A DNA stretch of 64,000 nucleotides from NCBI GenBank assembly GCA_031841125.1, contig CM063114.1, positions 28,403,266 through 28,467,265 of the forward strand. Reading direction: 5' to 3'. The position numbers and the translations under genes are program-made. This DNA comes from Acanthococcus lagerstroemiae (lineage: Eukaryota; Arthropoda; Insecta; Hemiptera; Eriococcidae). Under the pieces are notes generated by a model. The model had not been told where the DNA came from, made no database searches, and saw only the letters and a list, made by a program, of their open reading frames with translations. Below, piece by piece: positions 12,136 to 23,339 of the stretch. Every line of letters begins with the position of its first letter. Position 1 is the stretch's first letter.

Positions 12136-12381
12136 CCACAGTGTTTATGTAGTTGTTTCTTATTCGGCTGTTGACGAAAACGTGTCGTGTTTCATAATTT
12201 TAAATGGCAAGTGCGGTACTTCATTTCTTATTAACTAGTTATTCAGTGATTGTTTAGCTTGACCAGCAGCGATAGCAACTGATACTAATAACCCAAACAG
12301 TAAATACATAAGAGTTAATGTTAGGCACCTACATACATAGTACATATGTTACGCGGTAAATGTAGATAACTGGTTAATGTC

Positions 12382-12487
12382 GTCGACAGTACCCGGTAAT
12401 TGTCGACAGTCACCAAAGTTGTGTGTTAAAACAACAGTAACCGACAAAATTTCGGGTAAATGTCGACAATTACCGGGTAGTGTCGAC
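12382..12487. repeat. Short palindromic element, 26-bp arms
   Basis: GTCGACAGTACCCGGTAATT (12382 onward, arm to 12407) returns as its reverse complement at 12462-12487 with a single mismatch. About 54 bp separate the arms. Each arm begins and ends with GTCGAC, so the arm is itself bounded by SalI-type palindromes, and further diverged half-copies (ACCGACAAAATTTCGGGTAA) lie in the loop. Confidence 0.75.
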
Positions 12488-12489
12488 AG

Positions 12490-12842
12490 TCACTAATGAA
12501 GTGTGGAGAATGTTGATTACGTAGAAAAATAAATAAAAATAAAGACGAAGAATTGGTTGCGCGAACTTAGTATAGTGTTGCAGTTAAAGAGAAGCTTATT
12601 TTACTACCTTAGATAATACCAAGTTATTAGAACACGCCGAGCTTTGATGAGCATTGTCTCCCTGTTCGACTACAAGCACAGCGCATTGAGGAACATTTTG
12701 TGGTGCACTGCCATCTTTTGAAGCCTTACGCACCCGAGATACTATTGTGACCAGCTGCTTCGCGCAAGTTAATTTCTCCTTCGGCTGCTGAGTTAACTAT
12801 CATCCGCACATCCAGTCAAATTCCTCGAGATCGATTCCCAAT
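12490..12842 (+). other. Unassigned; weak LTR-retroelement-like peptide
   Basis: A short frame near 12690-12745 reads IEEHFVVHCHLLKPYAPE, which resembles the VHVSRLKPY motif near the C-terminus of LTR retrotransposon integrases. It is too short and isolated to call with confidence. The rest shows nothing. Confidence 0.2.
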
Positions 12843-13086
12843 TTGCAACAACAGCAGCAGCCACTTGCTCCCAACTTGGATTTTCCAGCTTGTGGATCTC
12901 ACGTTTCAGGGCTTGCTTTTATGGAATTATTTTGCCTGCAGCTTAGGCAAAAAAGTATTAAGGTCAAAGGTGAGAAAACGATTGAATACCTATATTGTTT
13001 TCGTTTATCGCTTTTTCAGTTTTATCATTTTCGCGTTTTTGTTTCCGTCTTTGTTTTCGTTTCCAATGTTAATGTTACAAATGGGT

Positions 13087-13109
13087 AAAAAAAAAAAAAA
13101 AAAAAAAAA
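13087..13109 (+). repeat. Poly(A) run
   Basis: An uninterrupted run of As abuts the left end of the inverted-repeat element that follows. The right end of that element is followed by a shorter run of Ts, so the run may be part of the terminal repeat. Confidence 0.8.
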
Positions 13110-13110
13110 G

Positions 13111-13546
13111 GAATTTCACATTTTGTAACAGAGTTACGAATAACAGGGCTGCGTTCACTTTGGGATGAAATTGGGATTTCTCAATTTCAAATTAGGTATA
13201 AACAAAACTTTTAATCAATCAGATTTTTCGTTCCTGAAAGATTCTGTTCGGTCAATTTAAATTTCTAATCATGGTAAATACAAATTTTCTTAATTTTAAA
13301 TCTCAATTACCCTACTTTCACAGCTATAGTAATTTTTTAATCATAATTGAAGAATTTATTGAAGAATTTATTTATTTATTAAGCCCCTCCAGAACAGCTC
13401 ATTGAGCCAATTACAGCAGAATATATTGAAATGAACGAAATTAAACAAAATGCATTTTGATATCATTTTGAAATTGAGAAATCTCAATTTCATACCAAAG
13501 TGAACGCGGCCCTGTTATTCGTTACTCTGTTACAAAATGTGAAATA
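13111..13546. mobile_element. MITE-like element with ~80-bp terminal inverted repeats
   Basis: The left arm (13111-13191) starts GAATTTCACATTTTGTAACA and contains ACAGGGCTGCGTTCACTTTG. The right arm (13467-13546) is its reverse complement with only a few mismatches. The interior of about 275 bp is AT-rich and non-coding. The inner CAGGGC motif resembles hAT or Harbinger-type ends, but no target duplication could be fixed because the borders merge into A and T runs. Confidence 0.75.
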
Positions 13547-13760
13547 CTTTTTTTTGTTTCATTTTTGTACCTCTGCTTAAGGTGTCGATTAATCATTTTT
13601 CTTGTAATAATATTGTTGTAATAAATTTTTTGTTATTCTTGGAATTTCAAGTCTAGTTCTTCAAATGTACGATTGGACAGTGTAAATTGGTTATAGCGCA
13701 TTCAAGGTACAGGTTACTGATGATTTAGAATAATGTAATTTTTACAGGTGGTACTTGGAA

Positions 13761-13990
13761 AATGAGAGAATAGGATTAAATCAATTTTTGTAAGGTAATA
13801 GCTACATTAAGGAGAACGGCACTGAATCACTTTCTGTAAGGTAATGACTACATTAAGAAGAACAGGACTGAATTATTTTTGTGAGGTAATGTCTACATTA
13901 AAGAGAACAGCACTCAATCACTTCCTGTAAGGTAATGGCTACATTAAAGAGAACAGCACTGAATCATTTTTATAAGGTAATGGCTACATT
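13761..13990 (+). repeat. 46-bp tandem repeat, about five copies
   Basis: The unit contains AAGGTAATGGCTACATTAAA followed by GAGAACAGCACTGAATCA and a T-rich link. Copies are spaced 46 bp and about 85-90 percent alike by eye. A frame starting at 13935 reads through the last copies and has no recognisable domain. Confidence 0.8.
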
Positions 13991-14885
13991 AATAGAAATT
14001 TTTAGCTCTCCTACACTGCTAGAATGTGTGCTACGTGTAATTTCAATGCTAACTGTATCAAAGCAGCACTACGTGCTCCAAAGGAATGTAATGAATACAT
14101 TCCAGGCCAGTAATATGAAACATGCAAATGGGATTAAATCACAACACATAGTGTTACTGCCACATAAAATGCAAGGGTTTTTTGCTCGATAACACGGGAC
14201 TGTCTACTAGGCAATGCAGTAATAAAAAAGATTGAAACGGGACTAGGTGACAAACAGTGCAATGGACACAGTACTGTAAAATAATCTTATCCCTCGATTC
14301 CCGGAGTTACGGGGATTGAGTCCTTTTTTTTAATATTACTCCCTACCTGATAATTTTTTCGGTGATCAAATCCTTGATCGATCACATTTCGTGGGACAGT
14401 TTCAAAGTATTAGTTCGCACTAGAATCGGTGTGCATCTCTCACCAAACCGAAATTGTCAACGGCACGTGTATGCTCAAATGGCCTTCATGTGGTTGTCAC
14501 CAAGACGGCCACTGGTCGCACGATCCTAATTAAAACGCAATATCGAAAAATCATACGCCTTCCTCAGTTCTGAGAACTCGATCGATACTCTTCTTCATGG
14601 CCATGGCCTCGACAGTGCAAAATACCCGCGAACGTTTGCCTGCCGCAGATTCTATATTTCGACGCCATCCCACACACGCCAGAAGCAAATCCGAGAAAAC
14701 TAAGAAAGTACAATGTATAATTTCTATACCTATATTTCGCACTTATATTTCGAACCATTCGCTCTGAACCGTGCAGCATACACGCGCCGGCCTTCAAAGA
14801 TAGCCTTCGTGTCCCTCGTGTCTCGCTTACCTCATGGTGACATCTTCCGCATAGGCGGAGACATCGTCGTCAAAAATGATCGATC
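13991..14885. other. Unassigned sequence
   Basis: No family recognised. Overlapping frames on both strands at 14551-14934 are unsupported. Confidence 0.4.
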
Positions 14886-15200
14886 ATTAGTATATAACTC
14901 TTGTACAGAGGTTCACTCTGGGTCTTGGTTCTAAATCGCTCATGTCAGGTGGAGCTCTCGCTGATCTCTCTCGATCCAGCACCTTTTCGGACTTAGAAAT
15001 TTAAACTCAAAGTGTAGTATTAATACTCTGTCGTGTCGGTAACCTAAAAACCTAACAGCAACTGCTGAAATTACTATTTAACGTATATTTCAAACTATTG
15101 GTGAAAAGTTTCAATAAACCTGTTCAATTCAACTCCGACTCGACCACATTATTTGTCGAGCCGATCACCTGTTATCGGGGGCTCGATCCAATCAGCCCCA
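14886..15200 (+). promoter_or_regulatory. Possible LTR 3' portion with primer-binding-site-like sequence
   Basis: TATATAA at about 14891 is followed some 220 bp later by AATAAA (about 15112) and then, near 15175, by GGGGGCTCGATCC, which looks like a primer binding site placed just after an LTR. The order TATA box, AATAAA, PBS is that of an LTR retrotransposon 5' end. No second LTR, gag or pol follows, so a decayed or solo remnant is the most that can be said. Confidence 0.25.
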
Positions 15201-17708
15201 GGGGCCACGCTGTGGACCCCATCGTTCACCAGCTATCAACGGTAACGACACTCAATAGCCCGAAAGGCTAACCGACCTCACCACAAGTGAGTACAGTGCA
15301 CAAGTTGGCAATGCAATACGTGTTTCAGACTCGATCAGAATCAGTGCAGCCATATTTGAAAACGAGTCCCTAGCTTTTTTTCCTTCGCCGGGGTCAAATT
15401 TGAACCATTCAGAAAACAGACAGATCAAATATTTTTGAATGTAAAATAGCCAACCTGAAGTATTTTTATCCGTCGATTGGTGTGTACATATAATTTTTTG
15501 CGAATTCTGAATGGGTGGCCGCTTAATTTAAGAAAAGTGCTGGAAACAAGAGATTTTACCTACAGAAATTCCTTAAACGTGGCGCATTGTGATGAGAGCC
15601 GCAAGCGACTCAAATTTCTGATAATCGCAATTAAATATATGGGCACGTAGTACGTATACGTACACCAGATCACACGTTATCGTTTCATCACTTTTTAAAA
15701 TACCTATGATCCAAATCAAGAGATCCAGTGAACCTTTATCAATTTTGGGAAGATTTTTTCCCCATTTTCATGACCGTGGCAACAGGAATTACGAAAGCCA
15801 CGATGAAGGAATCCGATACCACTATGAAAGAATTTACTAAAGACTGCGAGAGACCGGAAATTTGTAAATACGAGTCAGTGCTGCCAGATTTATTTCGGCA
15901 AAATCTGGAGAACAGTCCAGAAAGAGAAATCCGGAAAAATCCGGACACAAATATGATGTCCAAAGGGAAGGGACCTTAGGGTAAAAAAATAAAATAATCT
16001 TTTTTTTTCAGCCTTTCTGGCATAAAAGTAAGTGCAGAATGATAATCCATGTTCAATTTTACTAATTATTCTAAAAGAATTAATTGCCTCGAGTTTCGTA
16101 AGTGGAAAAAAATACATTACAAGTATTAAAAAAAGTAATGAAAAAAAATGCATTTAAAGATTAATTCACTAGAAAATAATGATAAAAATATTAGAAATAA
16201 AAGGAGATTAATGTTTTTGGGTGTGATTTTTTAGCACGAAAAAGAAAGTCAGAAATAACGAAAAAAGAAAGACATTGAGCGGTTAATAATTATTTCACGA
16301 AATATAAAATAAAGGAAACAGAAAAAATAATACATGAACATTAAGAATAACTTTTGAACAAAAAAATAAAAGAATCACGAAATAATAAAACATCCAACGG
16401 AAAAACCAGGAAAAATTATCGAACTAGTAATTTTCAGGTGAACTAAAAATAGACCAGTTTGGGTTTGTGTTAGTTTTAATAGTTGCGAAAATGTTGGCTT
16501 ATTTAATGGCAACGCCTTCTAGAGGCTTTGGATTTGCTAATTATTTCATTCTATTGCATGCGAGTGGCATAGCAGTGACAGTGAGCCTTCTTAATCGAAG
16601 GAGTTCGGTCAGTCTAATGTTGATCTCTGCAATTCGGAATTGAGAAATCATATCGGATTACGGTGGGAGATGAATAAGGGAAAGGTCAAACAAGGTGGCA
16701 GCCTTCAAGAGACCTTAGATTTGTACTGCACTCTAGAGGTTTTGAATTTGCCAATTCTTTCATTCCACTAAATGTAAACTGAAGGTCAGAAAACTGGCCT
16801 AATTAAAAGTGATTCACCAGTGGTAGTTTACAGCATGAATTGCTTCTTAGATCAAAAAGGAGAGTTCGTTCCAGCCACCCTGGTGCTTCACGTCTTGCTT
16901 TCTTGCCAAAATTGCTCTGTTTGTCTGGCATCGTGTCTATTGTACAATTCGTCATAGGTCTTTTTTTTCGTTCAAAAACATTAAACATTTCGTGCAAGGT
17001 GGTTTTCGTTAACCCTACTAACAATGTCGTTATTTTGAATTACTTTTTCGTGCTTCTACTTTTCGTTCAAACACCTTTTACCTTTCGTGCAGTTTAATAT
17101 TCCCCAATGTTTTTTATAGGAAATTTCATGCAGAATTCAGTTTTATCATCAGTTTTACCAAATAATGCACCCAAATTTAAATTAACAGAGATAGGAAATG
17201 CTGTATTAAAAATCACTCAAATATCTCACACAACAAATTACTATAGATCAAATTGAATCTTTACATTCGGGAAACAAAATTCTCTTACTACTTTATTTTT
17301 ATTTTGGAACCATGTATAAATCGATATTTTAAAAAAATGATAGTGCCTTCAATATTGAAGGTAGGCAAAATTGTCATCAATCCTGTTTGCTCTCCTGGAG
17401 TTGTACCAAGGTGATTAAAGGGAAGTGGGCTCGCTTGGGTAGGCAACCCGTAACAATTCTTCCCGTCTCACCCGCGCCGAAATTCAGTTCATAAGAAAGT
17501 AATGGGAAAATTGAATTTTTGTTGTACACTGTACAGGGCTCTTTTTTTTTAACGGTAGCTAATTGAATGTTGTATGGGGTAAAAATAATAGGAAAATATA
17601 TTGAGGGCTTCAATTATGAGCAAATATCGAAAAAAGCATATTCCCACGTATAAGTCAAAGGTGGCCCTACACCAGTGACGTCACAAATGTTGTTGCGCCT
17701 ACTGGAGT
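15201..17708. other. Unassigned, with one diverged direct repeat
   Basis: Mostly AT-rich. A segment with CTAGAGG...TTTGGATTTGCTAATT (16515-16560) recurs in diverged form at 16728-16775 (CTCTAGAGGTTTTGAATTTG). Open frames up to 87 codons have no recognisable domain. Confidence 0.4.
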
Positions 17709-17710
17709 TA

Positions 17711-17853
17711 AGGCGGCTGAACGGGGAGGTATAACGGACAGCCAATTTTGATTGCAAGAAAAGCATGGGTACGATTTCTCATTCTCAACGCGAGGCTGGT
17801 TTATTTCTTGCAATCAAAATGACTGTCCGTTATACCTCCCCTTATAGCCGCCT
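17711..17853. mobile_element. 143-bp MITE with ~50-bp TIRs and TA target duplication
   Basis: Begins AGGCGGCTGAACGGGGAGGT after TA (17709-17710) and ends with the reverse complement (ACCTCCCCTTATAGCCGCCT) before TA (17854-17855). The arms extend through GGTATAACGGACAG and ATTTTGATTGCAAGAAA with about five mismatches, leaving a loop of roughly 40 bp. TA duplication fits a Tc1/mariner-mobilised MITE. Confidence 0.85.
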
Positions 17854-17855
17854 TA

Positions 17856-18639
17856 CCAGAGTGAACCCATTGTACTACCCATTCACTATTCATTTTTTAG
17901 ATCCGAGTATAAATAGGATTTCATACATTCTTCACTTTTTTTGAAATGCAACACTGCAAAAACTTGGAACATTTTGTGAGATGAGAACAGGTAAATCCTG
18001 CTCAGCTACCAAAGTCCCATACGTTCATACTGTTCCGCTTCGAATCTGCCATATCATCTGCGGCATGCGAGAGATTATCAGGATACTATTGAATTTTCTC
18101 TACTCTGGACATTATGTTTCACTATACATGATAATACGAGATTTTTACATTAATATCTTACTCAGGAAATGTTCTAGACAATGCCCACTGATTCTTGGGA
18201 AATGTTATCTACTTCTTTGAAAGTTTCATTCAGAATAACTCAACAAGTACTTATTTGTTTTTGGAAAGAAAATGTATTCGCAAGAAGTTTAGGAAGGCTT
18301 AGCCCATTAGCCCAACCCGGCAGACTAGCCTATTTTTATCCTATAAAATTCAACGAAAAATGTCTTACTTGATGTATCTATCGAACTCACAGATTACAAA
18401 GAACATTATAAGTCACGTTTATGGCAGTTATTCCTAAATAGTACTTTTCGCGCCGTGCACCATGACAGCATTGATTTTTCACTATCTCGCTTCTAAGCCT
18501 CAAAAAACTGACTTCGAAAATCGTTCTACACGCAATAATGTTATAAGCCCATCAGCATGCAATAATGTTATAAGTCCCTCAGTGTCACGAGATCATGGAC
18601 TCATAACATTCTATACAAAAAGCTAAAAATGGTTAACTT
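17856..18639. other. Unassigned, with a short tandem duplication
   Basis: GCAATAATGTTATAAGCCC is repeated twice near 18532-18585 with a 27-28 bp spacing. Nothing else is recognised. Confidence 0.4.
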
Positions 18640-18830
18640 TGACTTTGCGGGGCAACTTTGTTTATTGCAGTTTTTGTTAGGCATCGCTCTTCAGCGATAA
18701 AATGAGCAAGTATTCGGCGGGTTGAATAGCCGAGTTATGTAGTAGAAGGGTGGTGCGCGAGATATCACTTGTGTATCACTTACGATGAATTATTAGATTA
18801 GTGCAGGTTTAAAAAAATACCTTCTGAAGA
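18640..18830 (+). repeat. Diverged copy of the repeat tail at 25600-25800
   Basis: Shares GGGGCAACTT, GTTTTTGTTAG, GGCGGGTTGAATAGCCGAGT, TATGTAGTAGAAG, GAGATATCACTT and ATTATTAGATTAGT in order with 25605-25790. Supports a dispersed repeat family whose right part appears here alone. Confidence 0.65.
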
Positions 18831-18901
18831 TTTTCGTTGAAATACTGTAAGTCCCGAGTGTCATACTATTCCAGCAGTAAGGTTCTGTAGTTCCACGCTG
18901 A

Positions 18902-19025
18902 TATAATGGACCGCCATTTTGATTCCCAACTAGCACGAACATCCTTGATCAGCCGTTCGCGAACGGGTGCGAACGCGTTCGAGAATGCTCGGACTAACTT
19001 GGGAATCGAAATGGCGGTCCAGTAT
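18902..19025. mobile_element. 124-bp MITE with ~30-bp TIRs, TA/TATA flanks
   Basis: Left end TATAATGGACCGCCATTTTG continues with ATTCCCAA; the right end is its reverse complement (CGAAATGGCGGTCCAGTATA). The loop holds nested GC-rich palindromes (CGTTCGCGAACG). Ends next to TA fit the same class as the 143-bp MITE 1.1 kb upstream. Confidence 0.8.
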
Positions 19026-19258
19026 ACCTGTGTGAAACTATAGTACCCTACCTGCAGCTGTTTACACCCATGGAAATTAACAACAACCAGAAACATCGGG
19101 AATTTTGTGTTCTCAACCATTATTGACACCCATCAACATAATTCTCGCATTGCCAACACTGCCGAGACACTCGCGTTCGCAACCGCAAACTTTATTTCTC
19201 TATCTTGAAAAATCGCGTTTTTGGGCTCACAGCATTCTTGCAAAAGAATGTTCACATA

Positions 19259-21948
19259 CAGGGACAAAACTATGGGGGGGGGGGGTGTGGGGTGTGGCAC
19301 ACCCCCCCCCCCCCATCATCGTCAAATTTAGAAAATAGTCGGCAAATTTAGATTTGTAGAATTCAGTCGGCAAATCGGCAATATGCAGACTCAAAAACTC
19401 AAAATTTTACAAATGCTGAACTAAGAAATTAAATGTATTCGCAATTGAACATTTTGCCGACTGAATGATATTAAAAATAACAAAAGTTGTGATTTATCTC
19501 ACTAAATCACGTAATAAGTTATGAATTCGTCGCAGGCGCCACTTTGTCGAGACGACAACAGATGGTTTTCGATTTTTTTTAATATCCCTTGGTCCACATC
19601 AACCAATTTTGAATCAGTATCCAATTAATGATTCGATACCGCGAAATAAACAACATTCCTTTACTTCGAAGTGGTATAATGATTACAAACACTTGGAATA
19701 TAGTTTAGAAAAAGACGCTGTGTTTTGTTTTGCATGCAGTCTATTTCCAAGTGGACCAGGGTGAGAAAAAAAAGAAACTGCCTGGACAGTTGATGGGGTA
19801 AGGCAATGGAATAAAATGAAAAGTCGAGGACAAAAAAAAGCTGGCAAATTAAAAGAACATTTTTCTTCAGAGTGTCACAAAGCAGCTCTTTCCGACTACT
19901 GTCACTTCATTAATAAAAGTAACCATGTTGATTTCCTAATATCACAGCGCGAAAAAGAAGAAATTGTTCGCCAGCATCATTTAGAATCGTTTAATCAGGA
20001 AGCAATAAAAATTTTGTTCGATGTTACTCGTTTTCTCAGTAGACAAGGACTAGCATTTCGTGGGAAGGATGATGATAAGGATGGGAATTTTCGTCAGCTG
20101 GTTGAGTTGTTAGGTCGTCACAACCCTGTCATGGAAAAATGGTTGTGCGACAGCCGTCTTAAACCGTATAAAACCGCGTATTTATCCTCAAAATGTCAGA
20201 ACGAATTCATTGATATTTTATCTTCAAAAGTTCATGAAATTAGTGTTCAAGATGTGCAGAAAGCTCAGTTATTTTCGGTAATGGCTGATACTACTCCCGA
20301 TTTATCGCATGATGATCAACTGTCTGTAGTGGTGCATTATGTTGACAGTGATGGGCAACCAGTAGAACACATCCTTGATCTTTTAAAAGTGACCGATAAA
20401 ACTGGAGCTGGACTGGCAGCAACCTTAGTCAACTGTTTGAGTGAACATAATTTGATGTTAGATAATTTTGTGTTTCAATCGTACGATTATGCTAATTCTA
20501 TGTCTGGCATAAATAAAGGGACACAAAAAATAGTCAGTGATATGCTACATCGCGAAGTACCATACATTCCTTGTCAAGCTCATAGGTTGAACACTATCAT
20601 GGAGCATAGTTGTGATGCCAGCTTAATTGTGCGTAATATGTTTGACACCTTAGAACTTTTATATACTTTCTTCACAGCAAGCACTCGACGACACCACTTG
20701 CTTACTGATGGTTATAAAAAAATTGAAAACTGCCTACAACTTGTAAATTTGTCCAAAACTTGTTGAATAGCAAGAGCGAAGTCGATTAAAAGCGTGTGGG
20801 CCTCGTTTAACATGATCATTGAAGTGTTGGATGAAATAATGGAACATGATTCTTTTGACAAAAAAACTAAAAGTTCTGCCTTGACTCTTAGAAAAGCTGT
20901 TTTGAACTTTGATTTCATTGGTTGCTTGATGTTTATGAAAAATGTCATGTATAAATGCGAAAACTTGACTGAAAATCTCGAATCTACTAGCTTAAACGTA
21001 GTTGATGCTGCTTCATTGATAAAAAGTACAATAATTTCGTTGGAAATAATTTTAAATAACGATAGCGAAATAGAGAACTTGTTGCAAAGTGCAGTGGCAT
21101 TTGCCCAACAAGTAAATGTCAATGCCGAAGAAGATTTCTCGAAGCACCACCGGCAAAGAAAAAAACCGAAACGTATCGATGACAATCCTGAAAACGCTAC
21201 CGTCTTCAACTTGAATTTATTTTATAAAAAAGAATTTAAAGAGGTGCTAAATCGATTAATAAGTGAATGTAACGAAAACTTGAATGCGTTTATAGATGTC
21301 ATCAGGCCAATTATGGATATTTTTGGAGAGCCTTTTACAAGAGAGTCGTGTACTGTGGACAATGTGAAAAAGATCCAACAACTGGCACCTAACTGCCCAA
21401 TCACTGACGAAGATGCGATTCAATCTGAGTTAGAAATACTCTCAGATAACTGTAAAACGTCAAATTTGAATGACATCATGAAAACAAGTCAAAATCTGAA
21501 ATCAGCTCTTCCCTCCGCAAATTATTTTTGTCGTTTAGCATGCACAGCACCAGTATCAGTAGCGTCCAATGAAAGAAGTTTCAGCATCTTAAAGCTAATA
21601 AAAAATTATTTACGGACAAAAATGACTGATGGGCGATTAAAATCGCTTCTAATTTTATTTATAGAAAAAGAAGCACTCGATCTTGTGAATCTCGATGAAA
21701 TCGTAATTCGGTGGTATACTTTGAAAAATCGTCGCATAACGTTGTAGATTATTATTTTTACTAAGTTTAATATGTACCTGTGCCAAAACTACCTATCCAA
21801 ATCTAATAAATTTTCACTTGACAATTTTCATTTTTCTCTCATTTTACTTTTAAAACTCCATAGGTATTTTAGTCGGCAAAATCAGTCATGTCAGTCGGCA
21901 AATTCTTGATCTTCACCCCCCTCAAAAAATACCCTAGTTTCGTCTCTG
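19259..21948 (+). mobile_element. hAT superfamily transposon, nearly complete
   Basis: The element is bounded by perfect 8-bp target duplications TTCACATA (19251-19258 and 21949-21956), the size used by hAT transposases. Terminal inverted repeats are imperfect: left CAGGGACAAAACTATGGGGG, right (reverse complement) CAGAGACGAAACTAGGG. Subterminal copies of AGTCGGCAAAT occur near both ends (19339, 19366, 21871, 21894), plausible transposase-binding repeats. It carries one transposase frame with two stops. The G and C runs at 19274-19313 are part of the left end. A short derivative of the same family lies at 35183. Confidence 0.92.
19525..21747 (+). pseudogene. hAT transposase, ZMYM1/DUF4371-like, two in-frame stops
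   Basis: One frame runs about 740 codons with stops only at 19762 (TGA) and 20764 (TGA). The N-terminal part (19588-19860) has the look of a TTF-type zinc finger: GPHQPI, SFTSKWYNDYKHLEYS, DAVFCFACSLF. The middle (about 19960-20700) matches the DUF4371 type of domain, with DTTPDLSHDDQLSVVV holding conserved Asp residues and an RxLxxQGLAFRG stretch. The end (21500-21700) is the hAT dimerisation region: SVASNERSFSILKLIKNYLR. The stop at 20764 falls in LSKTC*IARAKS, where the family normally has LSKTRW, so two single changes explain it. The frame before 19525 is closed by TGA at 19522. The product would bind element ends and cut and paste DNA; this copy should not make full-length protein. Confidence 0.88.
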
Positions 21949-21956
21949 TTCACATA

Positions 21957-22639
21957 GATCTCGCATTAAATTCTTTCTCTTTCCTGTACTCAATATTCAT
22001 AAGACGTTTGTCGGGAACTCGTTCAGTAATACCTGTTTTCCCTTCGCTGCGATCCTCGGTGAATATTTCAGCGCATGCATCAAAATTTTAAAGATCACAG
22101 CTGAACATTTTTCCGCTGGATCTGAAACATGGATAAATGATTTCACGCTAACGTTCGGCAATCTGGGAAAACTTTTTTATTTGATTTCCAGTACTTGACC
22201 TAAGTTATACATAGTTATTATATTTTCGATTTCCCTTTTTGAAGAAAAAAAAAAAGAAAAAAAAAGAGGTGTCTCTTATACTTTACAACGTTGAAAGTTT
22301 TCAATTTACATTTTTCATGACAGCCCGTTATTGCATCCCATGTGTGCAAATAATACGAATGTAGCGTACACGGCGGGTAAAAATGATGCGTAAACATCCG
22401 ATAATATTCGAAGAGAAATTATATTTTCACGAATGCCGAAGAATAGCGAAGGCTTCTGTGCACATGAATAGACGAGTGACGATTTTTATTGAAACCTGGC
22501 GTGTTGACGCATTCAAGTAGTAGCATGTTAACTCATCTTTTCCATGTTGGAAATCTTTTTGTGCCTGTTAAACGTGCATACACTATGACGGCTGTATTAT
22601 GTACGTTCGAGCGAAGAAAATTCGCCCCAATTACCGCAT
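21957..22639. other. Unassigned sequence
   Basis: Right flank of the hAT insertion. An A-rich run with Gs (22243-22266) is the only feature. A frame at 21888-22091 spans the hAT end and is not a gene. Confidence 0.4.
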
Positions 22640-23339
22640 TTAGCGGGGCTCGAGTTGCAAAAATAGAATAAGTACGGATTCGTTCTGTTAGAAAGCCGTG
22701 TACATAAAAATGGAACGTCGCAAAATCCAACTGACATAGTAAGAACTCCAGAAAAAGGATGGTCAGCAAAACTGACGATATTCTGGTTTACGAGTCGAGA
22801 AGAATCGACTGAGGTTGATAAAATTCAATTCTCAAAGGTCGTGTCGCGTTTTCAGATTTGTGTGGTTCGAGTCCACGGTGGGACCTAAGAGTATCCGCAG
22901 AATCGAGACTGGGGTACAGGAGCACACTGCATTATGCATTTTACCCCCCCCCCCCCAAGAAAAACAGAAGAAATAAGGGTGGTATGGAATACTATTTGTA
23001 CCCCCCCCCAACACACAAAAAAATAAGAAAAAAATCAAAAGCTGGACTCATCCCTGAAGAAAACCCGGCTCCAATCCCCTTATCATCACTGCATGTGATG
23101 GCGAGCGAACGACAAGCGTCGTCGTTGGTGTCCATAGTGAGTATCGGGACTTGTGCCGTTTACAGTTAAAAAGAGGACGATTACGCAATTCTTGAAGATT
23201 TATACGATTTTTTTGCTTGTTACTGGCACACATTTGAGAAATTAAGAAACCGTAAAACGAGTTATCTTCAACTCTCTGGGGCAACTTCGATCATTTTAGT
23301 TTTTGTTAGACTTGCCCTTTAGTGGTAAAAGTTAGCAAC
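22640..23339 (+). repeat. ~700-bp direct repeat, left copy
   Basis: Starts TTAGCGGGGCTCGAGTTGCA and matches 24963-25665 along its whole length at roughly 95 percent by eye, differing mainly in homopolymer runs (C runs at 22945 and 23003). It contains a perfect tRNA T-arm-like stem-loop GTGGTTCGAGTCCAC at 22861-22875 with a box B consensus, but I found no matching box A or acceptor stem. A Tc1 transposase remnant lies in its right part. It stops exactly where the jockey-like element begins. Confidence 0.88.
23041..23138 (-). pseudogene. Tc1-like transposase remnant (first-Asp region), left copy
   Basis: On the minus strand this reads RRRLSFARHHMQ, two stops, then DWSRVFFRDES, the block around the first catalytic Asp of Tc1 transposases (RLxFAxxH...W..DW..V.F.DES). 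Nothing upstream or downstream of it resembles transposase, so it is a small embedded fragment. The related block at 48985-49045 reads WRRGFFTDES. Confidence 0.65.

Noticed and set aside
11450..13990. CRISPR-like or other bacterial repeat system
   Set aside because: The repeats are diverged head-to-tail units without constant repeat/unique spacer structure, and the setting is eukaryotic.
22858..22890. tRNA gene suggested by GTGGTTCGAGTCCAC
   Set aside because: A good T-arm, but no box A, anticodon arm or acceptor stem could be placed; kept only as part of the repeat.
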